A DNA stretch of 44,778 bases, taken from positions 1 to 44,778 of the forward strand of contig NZ_ABEA03000149.1 of NCBI RefSeq assembly GCF_000171235.2, in the 5' to 3' direction. Below the pieces are notes generated by a model. It searched no databases and was not told the DNA's origin. It worked only from the letters and a program-made list of their open reading frames with translations. This document shows positions 24,625 to 32,531 of this stretch, piece after piece (position 1 is the first letter of the stretch; the number at the start of each line of letters is the position of its first letter). The position numbers and the translations under genes are program-made. Source of the stretch: Geminisphaera colitermitum TAV2 (GTDB taxonomy: Bacteria; Verrucomicrobiota; Verrucomicrobiia; Opitutales; Opitutaceae).

Positions 24625-26496
24625 ATGTACCGCATCCTCATCACCGCGCTCCTGATCCTCGCCCCCCTCGCGCACGCCGCCAGCATCTGGCACGTCAACG
24701 CCGCCACCGGCAACGACACAGCAGAAGGCCATTCCACCGACGCCCCCCTCCGCACCATTCAAGCCGCCGTCGCCCGCGTCCAACCCGGCGACACCGTGCT
24801 CGTTGCCCCCGGCATCTACTACGAACACGTCACCATCCCCGCCACCATCCGAGGCACCACCGACGCTCCAATCACGTTTCGAGCAGCCACACCCGACACC
24901 TCGAAACACATACCACACGCCACCCTCATCACAGGAGCCGATCAACGTATCCGGAAAAACAACACAACATGGGAACTCGTTGACCCTGACACCCACCTCT
25001 ATCGCACAAGCCTCCCCCCCCCCCCCCCCCCCGTCATCGGCGGCTGGCCTGCTCGCGTCCTCTACGACAACACCGACCTTTATCCCTACGCTACACTCGA
25101 AGCCCTAAAAACATTTCAAAACAAAGACGCCCCCGGCCCCCTTCACGGATACTTTTACGACGAAGCCACCAAACACCTTTATCTCCGTCTTCACCTGCGT
25201 CATGCCAAAGGCGACCTCAACCCCGCGCACCACACCATCGCCGTCGCCCCGCCAACGGGAGGCGGCTTTGAAGGAACGCTCATCAACCCAAACCAACCCG
25301 CGCACTACAACATCGGCATCCTCGGCGAAAACCTCGCGCACATCCGCATCGAAGGCTTCACATTCGAAACGCCCGGCGTTGCTGGCATCTACACTGAAGC
25401 CTCCGATGTCACCATCACCGACAACTGGTTTTACGGCTGCCGCACCGCCGTCTCTGGCAACTATCAGGAAACCCTCATCGATCCGGCCAAAGGTTACGCC
25501 TTCAAAAACCTCCGCCACGACCCCGCCACACTCGATCACGTTGCTGCGCGCATCGTCATGCGCCGCTGTTTTTTCACCCAGTATCCAACATTTGAGGACA
25601 TTGCCGACTGCATCGCCCGCCTCCCCGCAAACATCCCCTCTGGACGAGCCGGACGTGCTGTGCGTTACGGTGCCATGTGGCACCGCAAAAGCGTCAGCAG
25701 CGGACTCCCCTCCGAACACTTCAAATACGAAATCGGCATCGCCTGCCGCATCGGACGCGACTGGACCATTGAGGACAGCGTGATCGTCAGCGCCTTCGAA
25801 GGCCTATCCTGCCACGCCGTGGCCGGCAGTGAAAACCTTACCGTGCGCCGCAACCTCTTTGCCCGCATCGCCGACAACGCCGTGGAAACCGAAGACTGGG
25901 CGCGCGGCATGACTGTCACCGAAAACCTGATACTCGACACCCTTGAACCCATTTCCTGGCAACCCCTGCGCGGCCTCCCCTGGCCGACCGACATCGTCAT
26001 CACCCGCAACACCATCGCCAACACTCCCGCCCACACCGATTACTGGAAACCGGTGCTGCCTGGACGCGGCGTATTCAAAATCGGTGCCGCGCTCTCCAAC
26101 TGGAGTATGATAGCGAACATGGCCGGAGTACCCAAGACCCCGCTCACGCTCGGTGGACGCGGCATCGAAATCAGCCACAACCTCGTTTATTTCCCCGGAG
26201 GACGCCTCTTCACCTTGATTGGCGATCGTAACGTATCCATTCCTGAGATACGCTTGCACGACAACCTCCTCGCCACCGATTATTTTATGGATGCCACTGG
26301 CGGCTCCAAAAACGAACTGAACCCCGGCCATTTCACGCTCGCCCGCAATGTTGTCATGCCTGCCCGCGCCGGTGTTCCCGGTCCAGGCAAAATCGCTGCC
26401 GGTCAGGACGGCCAACAACTCCCTGACTTGGACAGCCTTTCCCGTTTCGATTTCGCCAACGGCGACCTGACAAAAATCCCCTGGCCTCCGCGCTGA
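24625..26496 (+). CDS. Secreted right-handed beta-helix protein, paralogue 2
   Basis: 623 residues from ATG 24625, giving the signal peptide MYRILITALLILAPLAHAAS. The mature protein aligns along its length with paralogue 1: HVNAATGND against HVDAANGND, WELVDPDTHLY against WQLVDPDTQLY, NLFARIADNAVETE against NLFARICDNAIETE, and PGGRLFTLIGDRNV against PGGRLFTLMGSRNV. After VDPDTHLY it carries LPPPPPPVIGG, where paralogue 1 has a shorter loop. This insert is encoded by a C19 run (25014-25032). The fold suggests a polysaccharide lyase, hydrolase or epimerase; no catalytic residues can be named. The two genes arose by duplication and diverged. This copy has no short gap to a downstream gene. Confidence 0.8.
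   Translation: MYRILITALLILAPLAHAASIWHVNAATGNDTAEGHSTDAPLRTIQAAVARVQPGDTVLVAPGIYYEHVTIPATIRGTTDAPITFRAATPDTSKHIPHATLITGADQRIRKNNTTWELVDPDTHLYRTSLPPPPPPVIGGWPARVLYDNTDLYPYATLEALKTFQNKDAPGPLHGYFYDEATKHLYLRLHLRHAKGDLNPAHHTIAVAPPTGGGFEGTLINPNQPAHYNIGILGENLAHIRIEGFTFETPGVAGIYTEASDVTITDNWFYGCRTAVSGNYQETLIDPAKGYAFKNLRHDPATLDHVAARIVMRRCFFTQYPTFEDIADCIARLPANIPSGRAGRAVRYGAMWHRKSVSSGLPSEHFKYEIGIACRIGRDWTIEDSVIVSAFEGLSCHAVAGSENLTVRRNLFARIADNAVETEDWARGMTVTENLILDTLEPISWQPLRGLPWPTDIVITRNTIANTPAHTDYWKPVLPGRGVFKIGAALSNWSMIANMAGVPKTPLTLGGRGIEISHNLVYFPGGRLFTLIGDRNVSIPEIRLHDNLLATDYFMDATGGSKNELNPGHFTLARNVVMPARAGVPGPGKIAAGQDGQQLPDLDSLSRFDFANGDLTKIPWPPR
25014..25032. repeat. C19 run inside beta-helix paralogue 2
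   Basis: It encodes six prolines in frame and is absent at the matching site of paralogue 1, where the loop is about seven residues shorter. Confidence 0.92.
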
Positions 26497-26618
26497 GTCG
26501 CAATCCGTTTGATATTACCATCCTGATCGTTGACGACACGCGTCTCCCTCATCTGACTATTGTGAACGGACAACACGCCATCTCCCGCCATCCTCCACCT
26601 GCCTCCCGCCGACAGCCC

Positions 26619-26978
26619 ATGAATCGCCACACCGAAGCCCGACTGCTCGAATTCTGTGCCAGCCAGCACCGTCGGTTTTCCGCGCAAGCGTGGGTCGCCT
26701 TTCCCGAAAAAAACGGCTGCTTCTTGCCACCGACTCCCTCAACACATCCCCCCCCCCCCCCCGCAAACCTAGGCGGTGGCGCTGCATTTCTGGCCAACAC
26801 CGGCTGGTTCGGACACCGGCAGGAATTGCTCGCCATCGCTGAAACCCTCTCGCCCGGGTCCACCGGGAAATTCACAAACCTCGCTGCCGCCACCCGGTTC
26901 GATTGTCCCCGCTTCTCCGGGATGCTCCGCGCCTGCCTCGCTCATGACGCCCAATCCCCCCAGCCAAGCCTTCCCTGA
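26619..26978 (+). CDS. Small protein of unknown function upstream of a nucleotidyltransferase
   Basis: 119 residues from ATG 26619. The first part is helix-like (NRHTEARLLEFCASQHRRFSAQAW). Then comes a loop with a C15 run encoding five prolines (26748-26762). The second half is WFGHRQELLAIAETLSPGSTGKFTNLAAATRFDCPRFSGMLRACL, which reads like a winged-helix or DNA-binding fold. I do not recognise a named family. Its 3' end overlaps the nucleotidyltransferase gene by 35 bases, as in coupled two-gene modules, and the pair may be a toxin-antitoxin unit with this gene as the antitoxin side. That is inference from arrangement only. Confidence 0.55.
   Translation: MNRHTEARLLEFCASQHRRFSAQAWVAFPEKNGCFLPPTPSTHPPPPPANLGGGAAFLANTGWFGHRQELLAIAETLSPGSTGKFTNLAAATRFDCPRFSGMLRACLAHDAQSPQPSLP
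26748..26762. repeat. C15 run inside the 119-residue gene
   Basis: It encodes exactly five in-frame Pro codons in a loop between two helix-rich segments. Confidence 0.88.
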
Positions 26979-27555
26979 ACTCACAGCCGCACTCTCCCGC
27001 ATCCTTGACCGGCTCGATGCCTCCCTGCGCGAAAGCGGATACGATGGCGAACCCGTTGCCATGTATCTGGCCGACGGTCTGGCCGTAAACTATTACTGCG
27101 GTTCGCGCTACACCGGGGACATTGATGCCTCGTTTTCCCATCGTTTCCTCCTGCCCGCGGATGGACTCATCACCGACTACGCTCTCGCCGATGGTGAGAA
27201 ACGTTTTTTGTATTTTGATTACAATTACACCGACGTGTTCGCGCTCATGCACGAATGCCACCAGGAGGATTCGATTGAGTGGGCCGGCATCGGCAACGAG
27301 CGGCGCAAAATCCATCTCCGCGTGCTCGCCCCCTTGGACCTGGCCGTGTCAAAAATCGCCCGTTTTTCCGAACAGGATCGCGCCGACATCCGCGACATTG
27401 CCCGTGCCTGCCAACTCCGCCCGGAAGCCTTGCGCCAGCGTGCCGAAGAAGCTCTCGCCGACTTCATCGGCAACAAGCGTCCCGTTCTGACCAACATCGA
27501 CCTCGCCGTGCGCGACATCACACAGCCCATAAGGACGGCGCCAACGCCACAGTAG
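26944..27555 (+). CDS. DUF6036-like nucleotidyltransferase
   Basis: 203 residues from ATG 26944. The catalytic loop of the DNA polymerase beta-like superfamily is visible as CGSRYTGDIDASFS, with G53-S54 and the D59-x-D61 pair. The helical C-terminal part (DLAVSKIARFSEQDRADIRDIARACQLRPEALRQRAEEAL, about 130-170) matches DUF6036/AbiEii-like proteins, several of which are toxins or nucleotidyltransferases that modify RNA or proteins. The stop codon TAG (27553-27555) is formed by the TA duplication and first base of an inserted MITE, so the native C-terminus may have been longer. It overlaps the small upstream gene by 35 bases and is probably co-translated with it. Confidence 0.6.
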   Translation: MTPNPPSQAFPELTAALSRILDRLDASLRESGYDGEPVAMYLADGLAVNYYCGSRYTGDIDASFSHRFLLPADGLITDYALADGEKRFLYFDYNYTDVFALMHECHQEDSIEWAGIGNERRKIHLRVLAPLDLAVSKIARFSEQDRADIRDIARACQLRPEALRQRAEEALADFIGNKRPVLTNIDLAVRDITQPIRTAPTPQ

Positions 27556-27897
27556 AGCATTTTCGGTTCAATTTGTCGCAAGATTTAAGAGATCACGCAG
27601 AGACACAGAGACGCAGAGAAAACCCATCTTACTAATTATAAATAAATTAGATCAGTTTCATTTAAACTGTAGCCATTTGATACCTGGTAGGGAGGCCTCT
27701 CCGAGGCCTCCGCCGTGCGTGGTATGAGAATGCGAAACTCGTAGGTGATTGGAGCGTGGTTTCGGAGGCCTCGGAGAGGCCTCCCTACCGTTAAGACGAC
27801 GGCTATATCTCAACTTAAAATGCTCTAAAAACATTACATTTCCCTCCCTCTGCGTTCTCCGCGCCTCCGCGTGAGACAAAATAAACCGAAAATGCTC
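27555..27897. mobile_element. MITE family A, copy 2, carrying a nested family B element
   Basis: The terminal arms GAGCATTTTCGGTT and AACCGAAAATGCTC are perfect reverse complements, flanked by TA at 27553-27554 and 27898-27899. Without the inserted element the copy would be 165 bp, close to the 157 bp of copy 1. The left end supplies the stop codon of the nucleotidyltransferase gene. Confidence 0.85.
27650..27825. mobile_element. MITE family B, copy 1 (nested in family A)
   Basis: Flanked by TA (27648-27649 and 27826-27827). The right terminus read inward is GAGCATTTTAAGTTGAGAT; the left is a degenerate match. The core is a perfect 27-base inverted repeat, 27686-27712 with 27763-27789, around GGAGGCCTCTCCGAGGCC, and the interior has no ORF. 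A second copy lies at about 32321-32475. Confidence 0.82.
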
Positions 27898-27906
27898 TAA
27901 ACGGTC

Positions 27907-29442
27907 TCAATCCTCCCGCACTGCCACGCCGAGTGCCGCCGCGAGCTGGCCCATGAGGCCCATCGCCATCGGCGAAAGAACCCGATATGGAGCGCGTTGC
28001 AAGGACTCGCCGCCGCGGTTGCTTTGCGCGGTCCCATCAAGAAAACCATCGGGAGTCAGGTGCGGCAACAATCCCGCCCAACAACGTTCCGCCGCCATCC
28101 GTGCGGCGGTCGCCGTCACTCCTGAACCCTCATCCGCTCCGGCAAACAACCCCAATCGCACGCCCAGCGCGAGCGCGGCGGCGATGCCGGCAGAACCGGA
28201 CGAGTCGTCGGCGGTGTCCTCGCCGCCATCCAAATAACAGCCCCACAAGCCCGTCGCCCGCTGGTATCCAAACGCCCACGACGCGGCGGCGCGGAATTCG
28301 TCACGCAAGTCACGCGTATCCACAAGTTGGCTTCCATCCCCGGCAGGCGGGAGCTGTTCGAGCGTGCGCACCAAGCCAAGCAGATACCACGCCACGCCGC
28401 GCGCCCACGAACGGAAGGTACGGGTGTCGTTCGGATGATGACGGAGCCAGAGTCCATCTGGACGGCGCAGGCGTTCACGGCGCTGGCGCAGGACGTTGGC
28501 CGCGAGATTCGCCAGCGCGACGTCACGACGCTGCGCGGCGATCACCGCCAGCGGATACGCAATCGTGTAGCTCCCCTCCGCCGTGTAGCTCTCCGGCACA
28601 CAAAAACTGCCGTCCGCATTCAAATGTCCGCGGTAGTAGGCAAGCAGCATGTCGAGCAACGGATGCCCGGGATGCCGCTTCGCCAAAACCGCAAACGGAA
28701 GCGTTCCCTCGATGCCGTAGATGCGTCCGTCGCTGGGCTGGCCGCGGGGGTTTTCGTAAACAAGCCGGTTGTCCGGCGTGATAAAGAGGGCGAGGTGCGC
28801 GTCGATGGCGTCGCTCCAACGCGTATCCATTTTCCCATTTTTCTCCCCGCTGTCCGCCAGATTGAGAGCGTGCAACGCATCGAGCACGCAACCCTCCATC
28901 CACCCGAACGTCTGCACCGAAGCCACGGAGCCAAGCAGCCGGAAAAACGCCGCGGTTTTATTTCCATTCTCATCCGCATTGGTTCCCGCCGCCGGAGCCA
29001 AATCAGCCAGCAGGTGCGGCTCCAGTGGTTTTGCGCCATCAGGAAGTCCGGGGGAAAAAATCCAGAGCGGCGTGGTCGCCTGTGTCAGCGTGAGTCGCAC
29101 GCCTTGCGCAAGCGCGGCGGCGAAAGTGCCCGCGTTGAGCTGGATTTGCCACGGTTCCAGAGAATGCGAGTAGCGCAGGTCAAACTGCCCGATCATCGCC
29201 CCGGTGCGCGCGAGGCTGGCGGTGATGATTTTCCGCTCCCGGTCGTCCACCGAAACGCTGATCCGCAGCCATCCGCCGCGCGATGTCGCGGCAGCCACAT
29301 CCGCATTCGCCCACGTGAGCACTACGCTCCCGCCGGCAAAGGAATCGGACGGCGGCAGCAGTCCGATGGTCGGCCAGCCAAAGGGAGCGCGGAGCGGAGC
29401 TTGCGGTGGGATTCCAGCGGTGTTGACGGTGGCGATGAACAT
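27907..29442 (-). CDS. GH105/GH88-type unsaturated glycuronyl hydrolase
   Basis: 511 residues. The C-terminal two thirds form an (alpha/alpha)6-barrel of the GH88/GH105 type: GWMEGCVLDALHAL (about 180), DSGEKNGKMDTRWSDAIDAHL, GIEGTLPFAVLAKRHPGHPLLDMLL (about 245), RSWARGVAWYLLGLVRTLEQL (about 345-365, conserved WARG.AW) and GSAGIAAALALG near 415. These enzymes cleave unsaturated uronic acid from oligosaccharides made by pectin or glycosaminoglycan lyases, which fits the PL22-like gene. The N-terminal 150 residues look like an added beta-rich domain, with no signal peptide. The start lies 36 bases after the adenylate kinase stop, and a G20 run fills much of that gap. Confidence 0.7.
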   Translation of the reverse strand: MFIATVNTAGIPPQAPLRAPFGWPTIGLLPPSDSFAGGSVVLTWANADVAAATSRGGWLRISVSVDDRERKIITASLARTGAMIGQFDLRYSHSLEPWQIQLNAGTFAAALAQGVRLTLTQATTPLWIFSPGLPDGAKPLEPHLLADLAPAAGTNADENGNKTAAFFRLLGSVASVQTFGWMEGCVLDALHALNLADSGEKNGKMDTRWSDAIDAHLALFITPDNRLVYENPRGQPSDGRIYGIEGTLPFAVLAKRHPGHPLLDMLLAYYRGHLNADGSFCVPESYTAEGSYTIAYPLAVIAAQRRDVALANLAANVLRQRRERLRRPDGLWLRHHPNDTRTFRSWARGVAWYLLGLVRTLEQLPPAGDGSQLVDTRDLRDEFRAAASWAFGYQRATGLWGCYLDGGEDTADDSSGSAGIAAALALGVRLGLFAGADEGSGVTATAARMAAERCWAGLLPHLTPDGFLDGTAQSNRGGESLQRAPYRVLSPMAMGLMGQLAAALGVAVRED

Positions 29443-29452
29443 TATTTCGGAC

Positions 29453-29472
29453 GGGGGGGGGGGGGGGGGGGG
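29453..29472. repeat. G20 run between adk and the GH105-type gene
   Basis: Twenty G bases (C20 on the coding strand) lie in the 36-base gap between two same-strand genes, ending 10 bases before the GH105 start codon, so no Shine-Dalgarno sequence can be there. Confidence 0.92.
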
Positions 29473-29478
29473 CGGGGA

Positions 29479-30702
29479 TCAGTTGCCCCGCCGGATTTCC
29501 GAGCCATGGAAACGGATGTGGGTGCGAAAAACCTTTTTCACCCGGCAGTGAACCTTGCCCGTCGTGAGGTCGATGCGATCCGACATCTCGATACGATGCA
29601 CATCCACGACGGCGTGGTAGCCGCGCTCGGAAAACACGTCGATCAGCATCGCCATGGCCAGCGGATCATCCAGCAGCAGATCCTCGCTGTTGATGAGGGC
29701 CTTGCCGGAAATCGCGTGGCGGATGATGATCGGCATCATCTTTTTTTCGATAAAGGAGATAACCTTGGAGAAAAGCGTCCCGTGATTGAGCGCGTAGTCG
29801 TCGAGGCGCTTGACGAGTTCCTGCCGCGCATGGACCACAATCTCATCGGCCACCGGAATGGGGCGCAACTGGTCGCACGTCAGCGGGTCCAGTTCCAGCG
29901 AACTCTGATATTGGAGTTCCTTGAGAATCTCCTGATCCACGTCGGCAATCTCGCCGTGGGCGCTGACGCAGTGGTAGTGGAAAATTTCCTTCAGCGACTG
30001 GAGCGCCTCCCACGTCTGCTCCTTGAACACGCGATAACGACGTTTTGCCAACTCCACATCGTAGTCGGTGGGACGCTCCTCTTGAAGCTCGCCGATGCCG
30101 GTGCGCCGCACCTCCTCGTTGTATTGCTTGATCTCGCGCCCGCGCTGAAGCTGGCGCTCAACCGACGTCTTCTCGTCAACAAACAGCACCATGATCTGGA
30201 TCGTGGGCTGGCGAAAATGCATCGCGAGCGGAGTGCGGTAAAATTCCTGGCGCAAACCGTGCATTTTCTCGGCCAGCATTTTGAGGCATTCCACCTGCAC
30301 CTTGGTGCGCGGGAACCCGTCAAGGATGACGCCGTCGCGGTATTCCCGGCGGAGCAGGTGGCGGAACAACAGCCCGATCACTTCGCGGTCGCCCACCATG
30401 CCGCCCGAGTCCTTGATTTTCTTGGCCTCGGGCGTGTCGAGCAACGAACTGACGACGAGCGGGGGGCAAGTCAGCCCGCGGGTTTTGAGGATGAAACCGG
30501 TATGCGTCCCCTTGCCCGAGCCGGGAGCGCCGCCGAGAAGGATGATTTCCTTGGGGAATCGCAGGTTCTCGCGGCCATACTCCGCCTCCAAATGGCGCCA
30601 CACATCGTCAAAGATGATTTGCGCGTCCTTGATTTCGAGATCCTTATGAGGGCCGCAGCCCGCCGGTTTGGCGTTTTTGGATTCCGGAGCAGGGTTGTTC
30701 AT
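29479..30702 (-). CDS. Adenylate kinase-type nucleoside monophosphate kinase with C-terminal extension
   Basis: 407 residues from ATG 30702, with a normal kinase core in the first 240: P-loop GGAPGSGKGTH (residues 57-67), VILDGFPRTKVQVECL (about 140-155, NMP-binding), and a LID-like stretch with EERPTDYDVELAKRRYRVFKEQTWEAL. The remaining about 165 residues (ILKELQYQSSLELDPLTCDQL to the end) have no counterpart in bacterial Adk of about 215 residues. They carry a basic end, CRVKKVFRTHIRFHGSEIRRGN. It may be a lineage-specific second adenylate kinase rather than the housekeeping one. The GH105-type gene follows 36 bases downstream on the same strand. Confidence 0.75.
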   Translation of the reverse strand: MNNPAPESKNAKPAGCGPHKDLEIKDAQIIFDDVWRHLEAEYGRENLRFPKEIILLGGAPGSGKGTHTGFILKTRGLTCPPLVVSSLLDTPEAKKIKDSGGMVGDREVIGLLFRHLLRREYRDGVILDGFPRTKVQVECLKMLAEKMHGLRQEFYRTPLAMHFRQPTIQIMVLFVDEKTSVERQLQRGREIKQYNEEVRRTGIGELQEERPTDYDVELAKRRYRVFKEQTWEALQSLKEIFHYHCVSAHGEIADVDQEILKELQYQSSLELDPLTCDQLRPIPVADEIVVHARQELVKRLDDYALNHGTLFSKVISFIEKKMMPIIIRHAISGKALINSEDLLLDDPLAMAMLIDVFSERGYHAVVDVHRIEMSDRIDLTTGKVHCRVKKVFRTHIRFHGSEIRRGN

Positions 30703-31114
30703 GGATGATTTTGGTGATGAGCTTTTGATCTGAGGGAACGGTAATTTCCGCACGTCCGCCGAGTTGCGCAAAGCGAAAAATAAAGGGAACTTTTTTTCAA
30801 AAACACCGTCTCAATCCACATGCTCTTGAAGCCCCGACGGACCGCGAGAACAGAATGATCCAAAAAGGATCGCCAACTCCCGCAATCCGCCAGACATCAA
30901 GACATTGTATGTGTTCTTTTGGTTGTAGGTTTCTTAGGATTCCTGGAGGTGCGACCTCCGGGATTGTTAGTTGAAGCTGGACCTGAAGGGGCCGTCCGAG
31001 TGGACGACCCCTTCTTGGTTTTCAGGTGGTTCTGTGCGGGCGGGGTCGGCTTTGTGCTGTCGGACACCGCGAAACCGAAAAAAAGCCGTGCAATCCGCGC
31101 CCGGGAAAAATCTC
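30703..31114. promoter_or_regulatory. Divergent region between the kinase and ABC permease genes, with two hairpins
   Basis: It holds the 5' regions of both genes. On the plus strand there are two consecutive hairpins: GGAGGTGCGACCTCC (about 30945-30959), and AAGGGGCCGTCC pairing with GGACGACCCCTT (30986-30997 with 31002-31013, one mismatch), followed by CTTGGTTTTC. The second looks like an intrinsic terminator. Since no plus-strand gene precedes it, it may end a short leader or small RNA. Confidence 0.45.
30942..31022 (+). ncRNA. Candidate small structured RNA or leader with terminator
   Basis: Two stems in tandem ending in a T-rich stretch, about 95 bases ahead of the ABC permease start. 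I could not assign it to a known riboswitch or small-RNA class. It could be a regulatory leader of the transporter. Confidence 0.3.
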
Positions 31115-32278
31115 ATGGCCACGCTCATGCTCCCTCCTGCCACATTGCCCGCCTCCATGTTCCGCCGCATGGTTCTGCGCGCACTCACCAACCGGCTTCG
31201 CCGAGTCTCCGTGGTTTTCGCCGCCCTCACCGTGGGCACCGCCATCGTCTGCGCCATGGCGGCCGTTTACTTCGACATCAATGCCAAGATGAGCCGCGAA
31301 TTGCGCACGTTTGGGGCCAATTTTTACCTGGGCTCCGCGCAGGCCGACACACTCTCCCAAGCCACTTATGCGGACATCCTCCGCGAAGCCCCGCCCGGCC
31401 TCATTGTCGCCGCCTGCCCCTATCTCTACGGCACGGCGCGCGCCGAACTCTCGCGCATCGCCATTGTCGGCGCCAGCTTCGAGGCCTTGCGCCCGCTTTC
31501 GCCTTACTGGCAGGTCAACGGCTCCTGGATCGGTGTCGATTTCGATGATCGCAACGCGATGATCGGCCAAAAACTCGCCGCCAAACTTGAAGTCCAGCCC
31601 GGCCAGAGCGTCACACTCCTGCGCGACGGGGCCACGGAGAAAAAAACCTTCGGCATCAAGGGCGTCGTCGAATCCGGCGATGCCATCGACAACCTGCTCA
31701 TCGTCAGCCTCGAATCCGCGCAGACCTGGCTTCACCAGCCGGGTCGCATCACGCACGCCCTGCTCCGCCTCGCCACCGACGACCCTGCGCGCGCTGACGC
31801 GTGGGCCGCCGATCTCAAGCAACGCCACCCCGAACTCGATGCCCGCCCCATTCGCAAAGTCTCGGCCTCGGAAGGCGGCGTGCTCGAAAAAATCAAGGGC
31901 CTCATGGGCCTCGTTTCGCTCGTCATCCTCGTGCTCTCGACCCTCTGCGTGAACACCACGCTCACCGCCATCATCAGCGAACGCACCAAGGAATTTGCCC
32001 TGCAAAAAGCCCTCGGGTCGAGCAACCGCGCCATTGTCCGGCAGATCCTCTGCGAGACGGCTGTCATCGTGGCCGCGGCCATCCTCGCCGGTTCCGGCCT
32101 TGGCTGGCTGCTGGCGCAAGTGCTGGGCCGCGCCGTCTTCGCCTCCAGCATTGATTTTCGCGCGCCCGTGCTCCCCATCGCCATTACTCTCTCCATTGTC
32201 GTCGCCTTCATCGCCGCCATCGTTCCGACACGCCGCGCCATGCAAATCGAGCCCGCCGCCATCCTCAAAGGTGAGTGA
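31115..32278 (+). CDS. ABC transporter permease of the FtsX/MacB family
   Basis: 387 residues from ATG 31115; ATG 31157 (MFRRMVLRALTNRLRR) is an alternative start nearer the first helix. The fold is that of FtsX-type permeases: one N-terminal helix (SVVFAALTVGTAIVCAMAAVY, about 32-52), a large extracytoplasmic domain (about 55-255), then three helices (LMGLVSLVILVLSTLCVNTTLTAI near 265-290, AVIVAAAILAGSGLGWLLAQVLG near 320-345, VLPIAITLSIVVAFIAAIVPTRRAM near 355-378). The ending EPAAILKGE is typical. It pairs with the ATPase downstream; such systems move lipoproteins, peptides or act mechanically rather than importing solutes. The stop codon shares its last base with an intervening repeat. 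Confidence 0.88.
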   Translation: MATLMLPPATLPASMFRRMVLRALTNRLRRVSVVFAALTVGTAIVCAMAAVYFDINAKMSRELRTFGANFYLGSAQADTLSQATYADILREAPPGLIVAACPYLYGTARAELSRIAIVGASFEALRPLSPYWQVNGSWIGVDFDDRNAMIGQKLAAKLEVQPGQSVTLLRDGATEKKTFGIKGVVESGDAIDNLLIVSLESAQTWLHQPGRITHALLRLATDDPARADAWAADLKQRHPELDARPIRKVSASEGGVLEKIKGLMGLVSLVILVLSTLCVNTTLTAIISERTKEFALQKALGSSNRAIVRQILCETAVIVAAAILAGSGLGWLLAQVLGRAVFASSIDFRAPVLPIAITLSIVVAFIAAIVPTRRAMQIEPAAILKGE

Positions 32279-32510
32279 TTTTTTAACCACTAATGCACAC
32301 TAATAGACACTAATGCAGCCATATACCTACCTGGTAGGGAGGCCTCTCCGAGGCCTCCGCAACCACGCCCCAAACATCTATGAGTTTCGTATCCACCTTC
32401 ACACTACGCACAGCGGAGGCCTCGGAGAGGCCTCCCTACCAGGCAGGACATGACTGCATCTCAACTAAAAATGTTCTATGCTCATTAGTGTGCATTAGTG
32501 GTTAAAAAAT
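32278..32510. mobile_element. MITE family C, copy 1, in the permease-ATPase spacer, with nested family B
   Basis: The 27-base terminal arms (32278-32304 and 32484-32510) are perfect reverse complements around TTAACCACTAATGCACACTA. A degenerate family B element (about 32321-32475) sits inside, with its GGTAGGGAGGCCTCTCCGAG core paired to a mirror copy. The element starts at the last base of the permease stop and ends 21 bases before the ATPase start. Confidence 0.85.
32321..32475. mobile_element. MITE family B, copy 2
   Basis: The core inverted repeat (about 32333-32359 and 32414-32440) matches copy 1 in sequence. The right end AACTAAAAATGTTC followed by TA matches copy 1 with changes; the left outer arm is shorter. 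Confidence 0.7.
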
Positions 32511-32531
32511 CCGTTCCTGAATCCGCATCCC

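Noticed and set aside
28327-30708. 793-codon plus-strand frame across GH105 and adk
   Set aside because: It is the antisense reading of two recognisable genes and of the G20 run between them, and has no domain.
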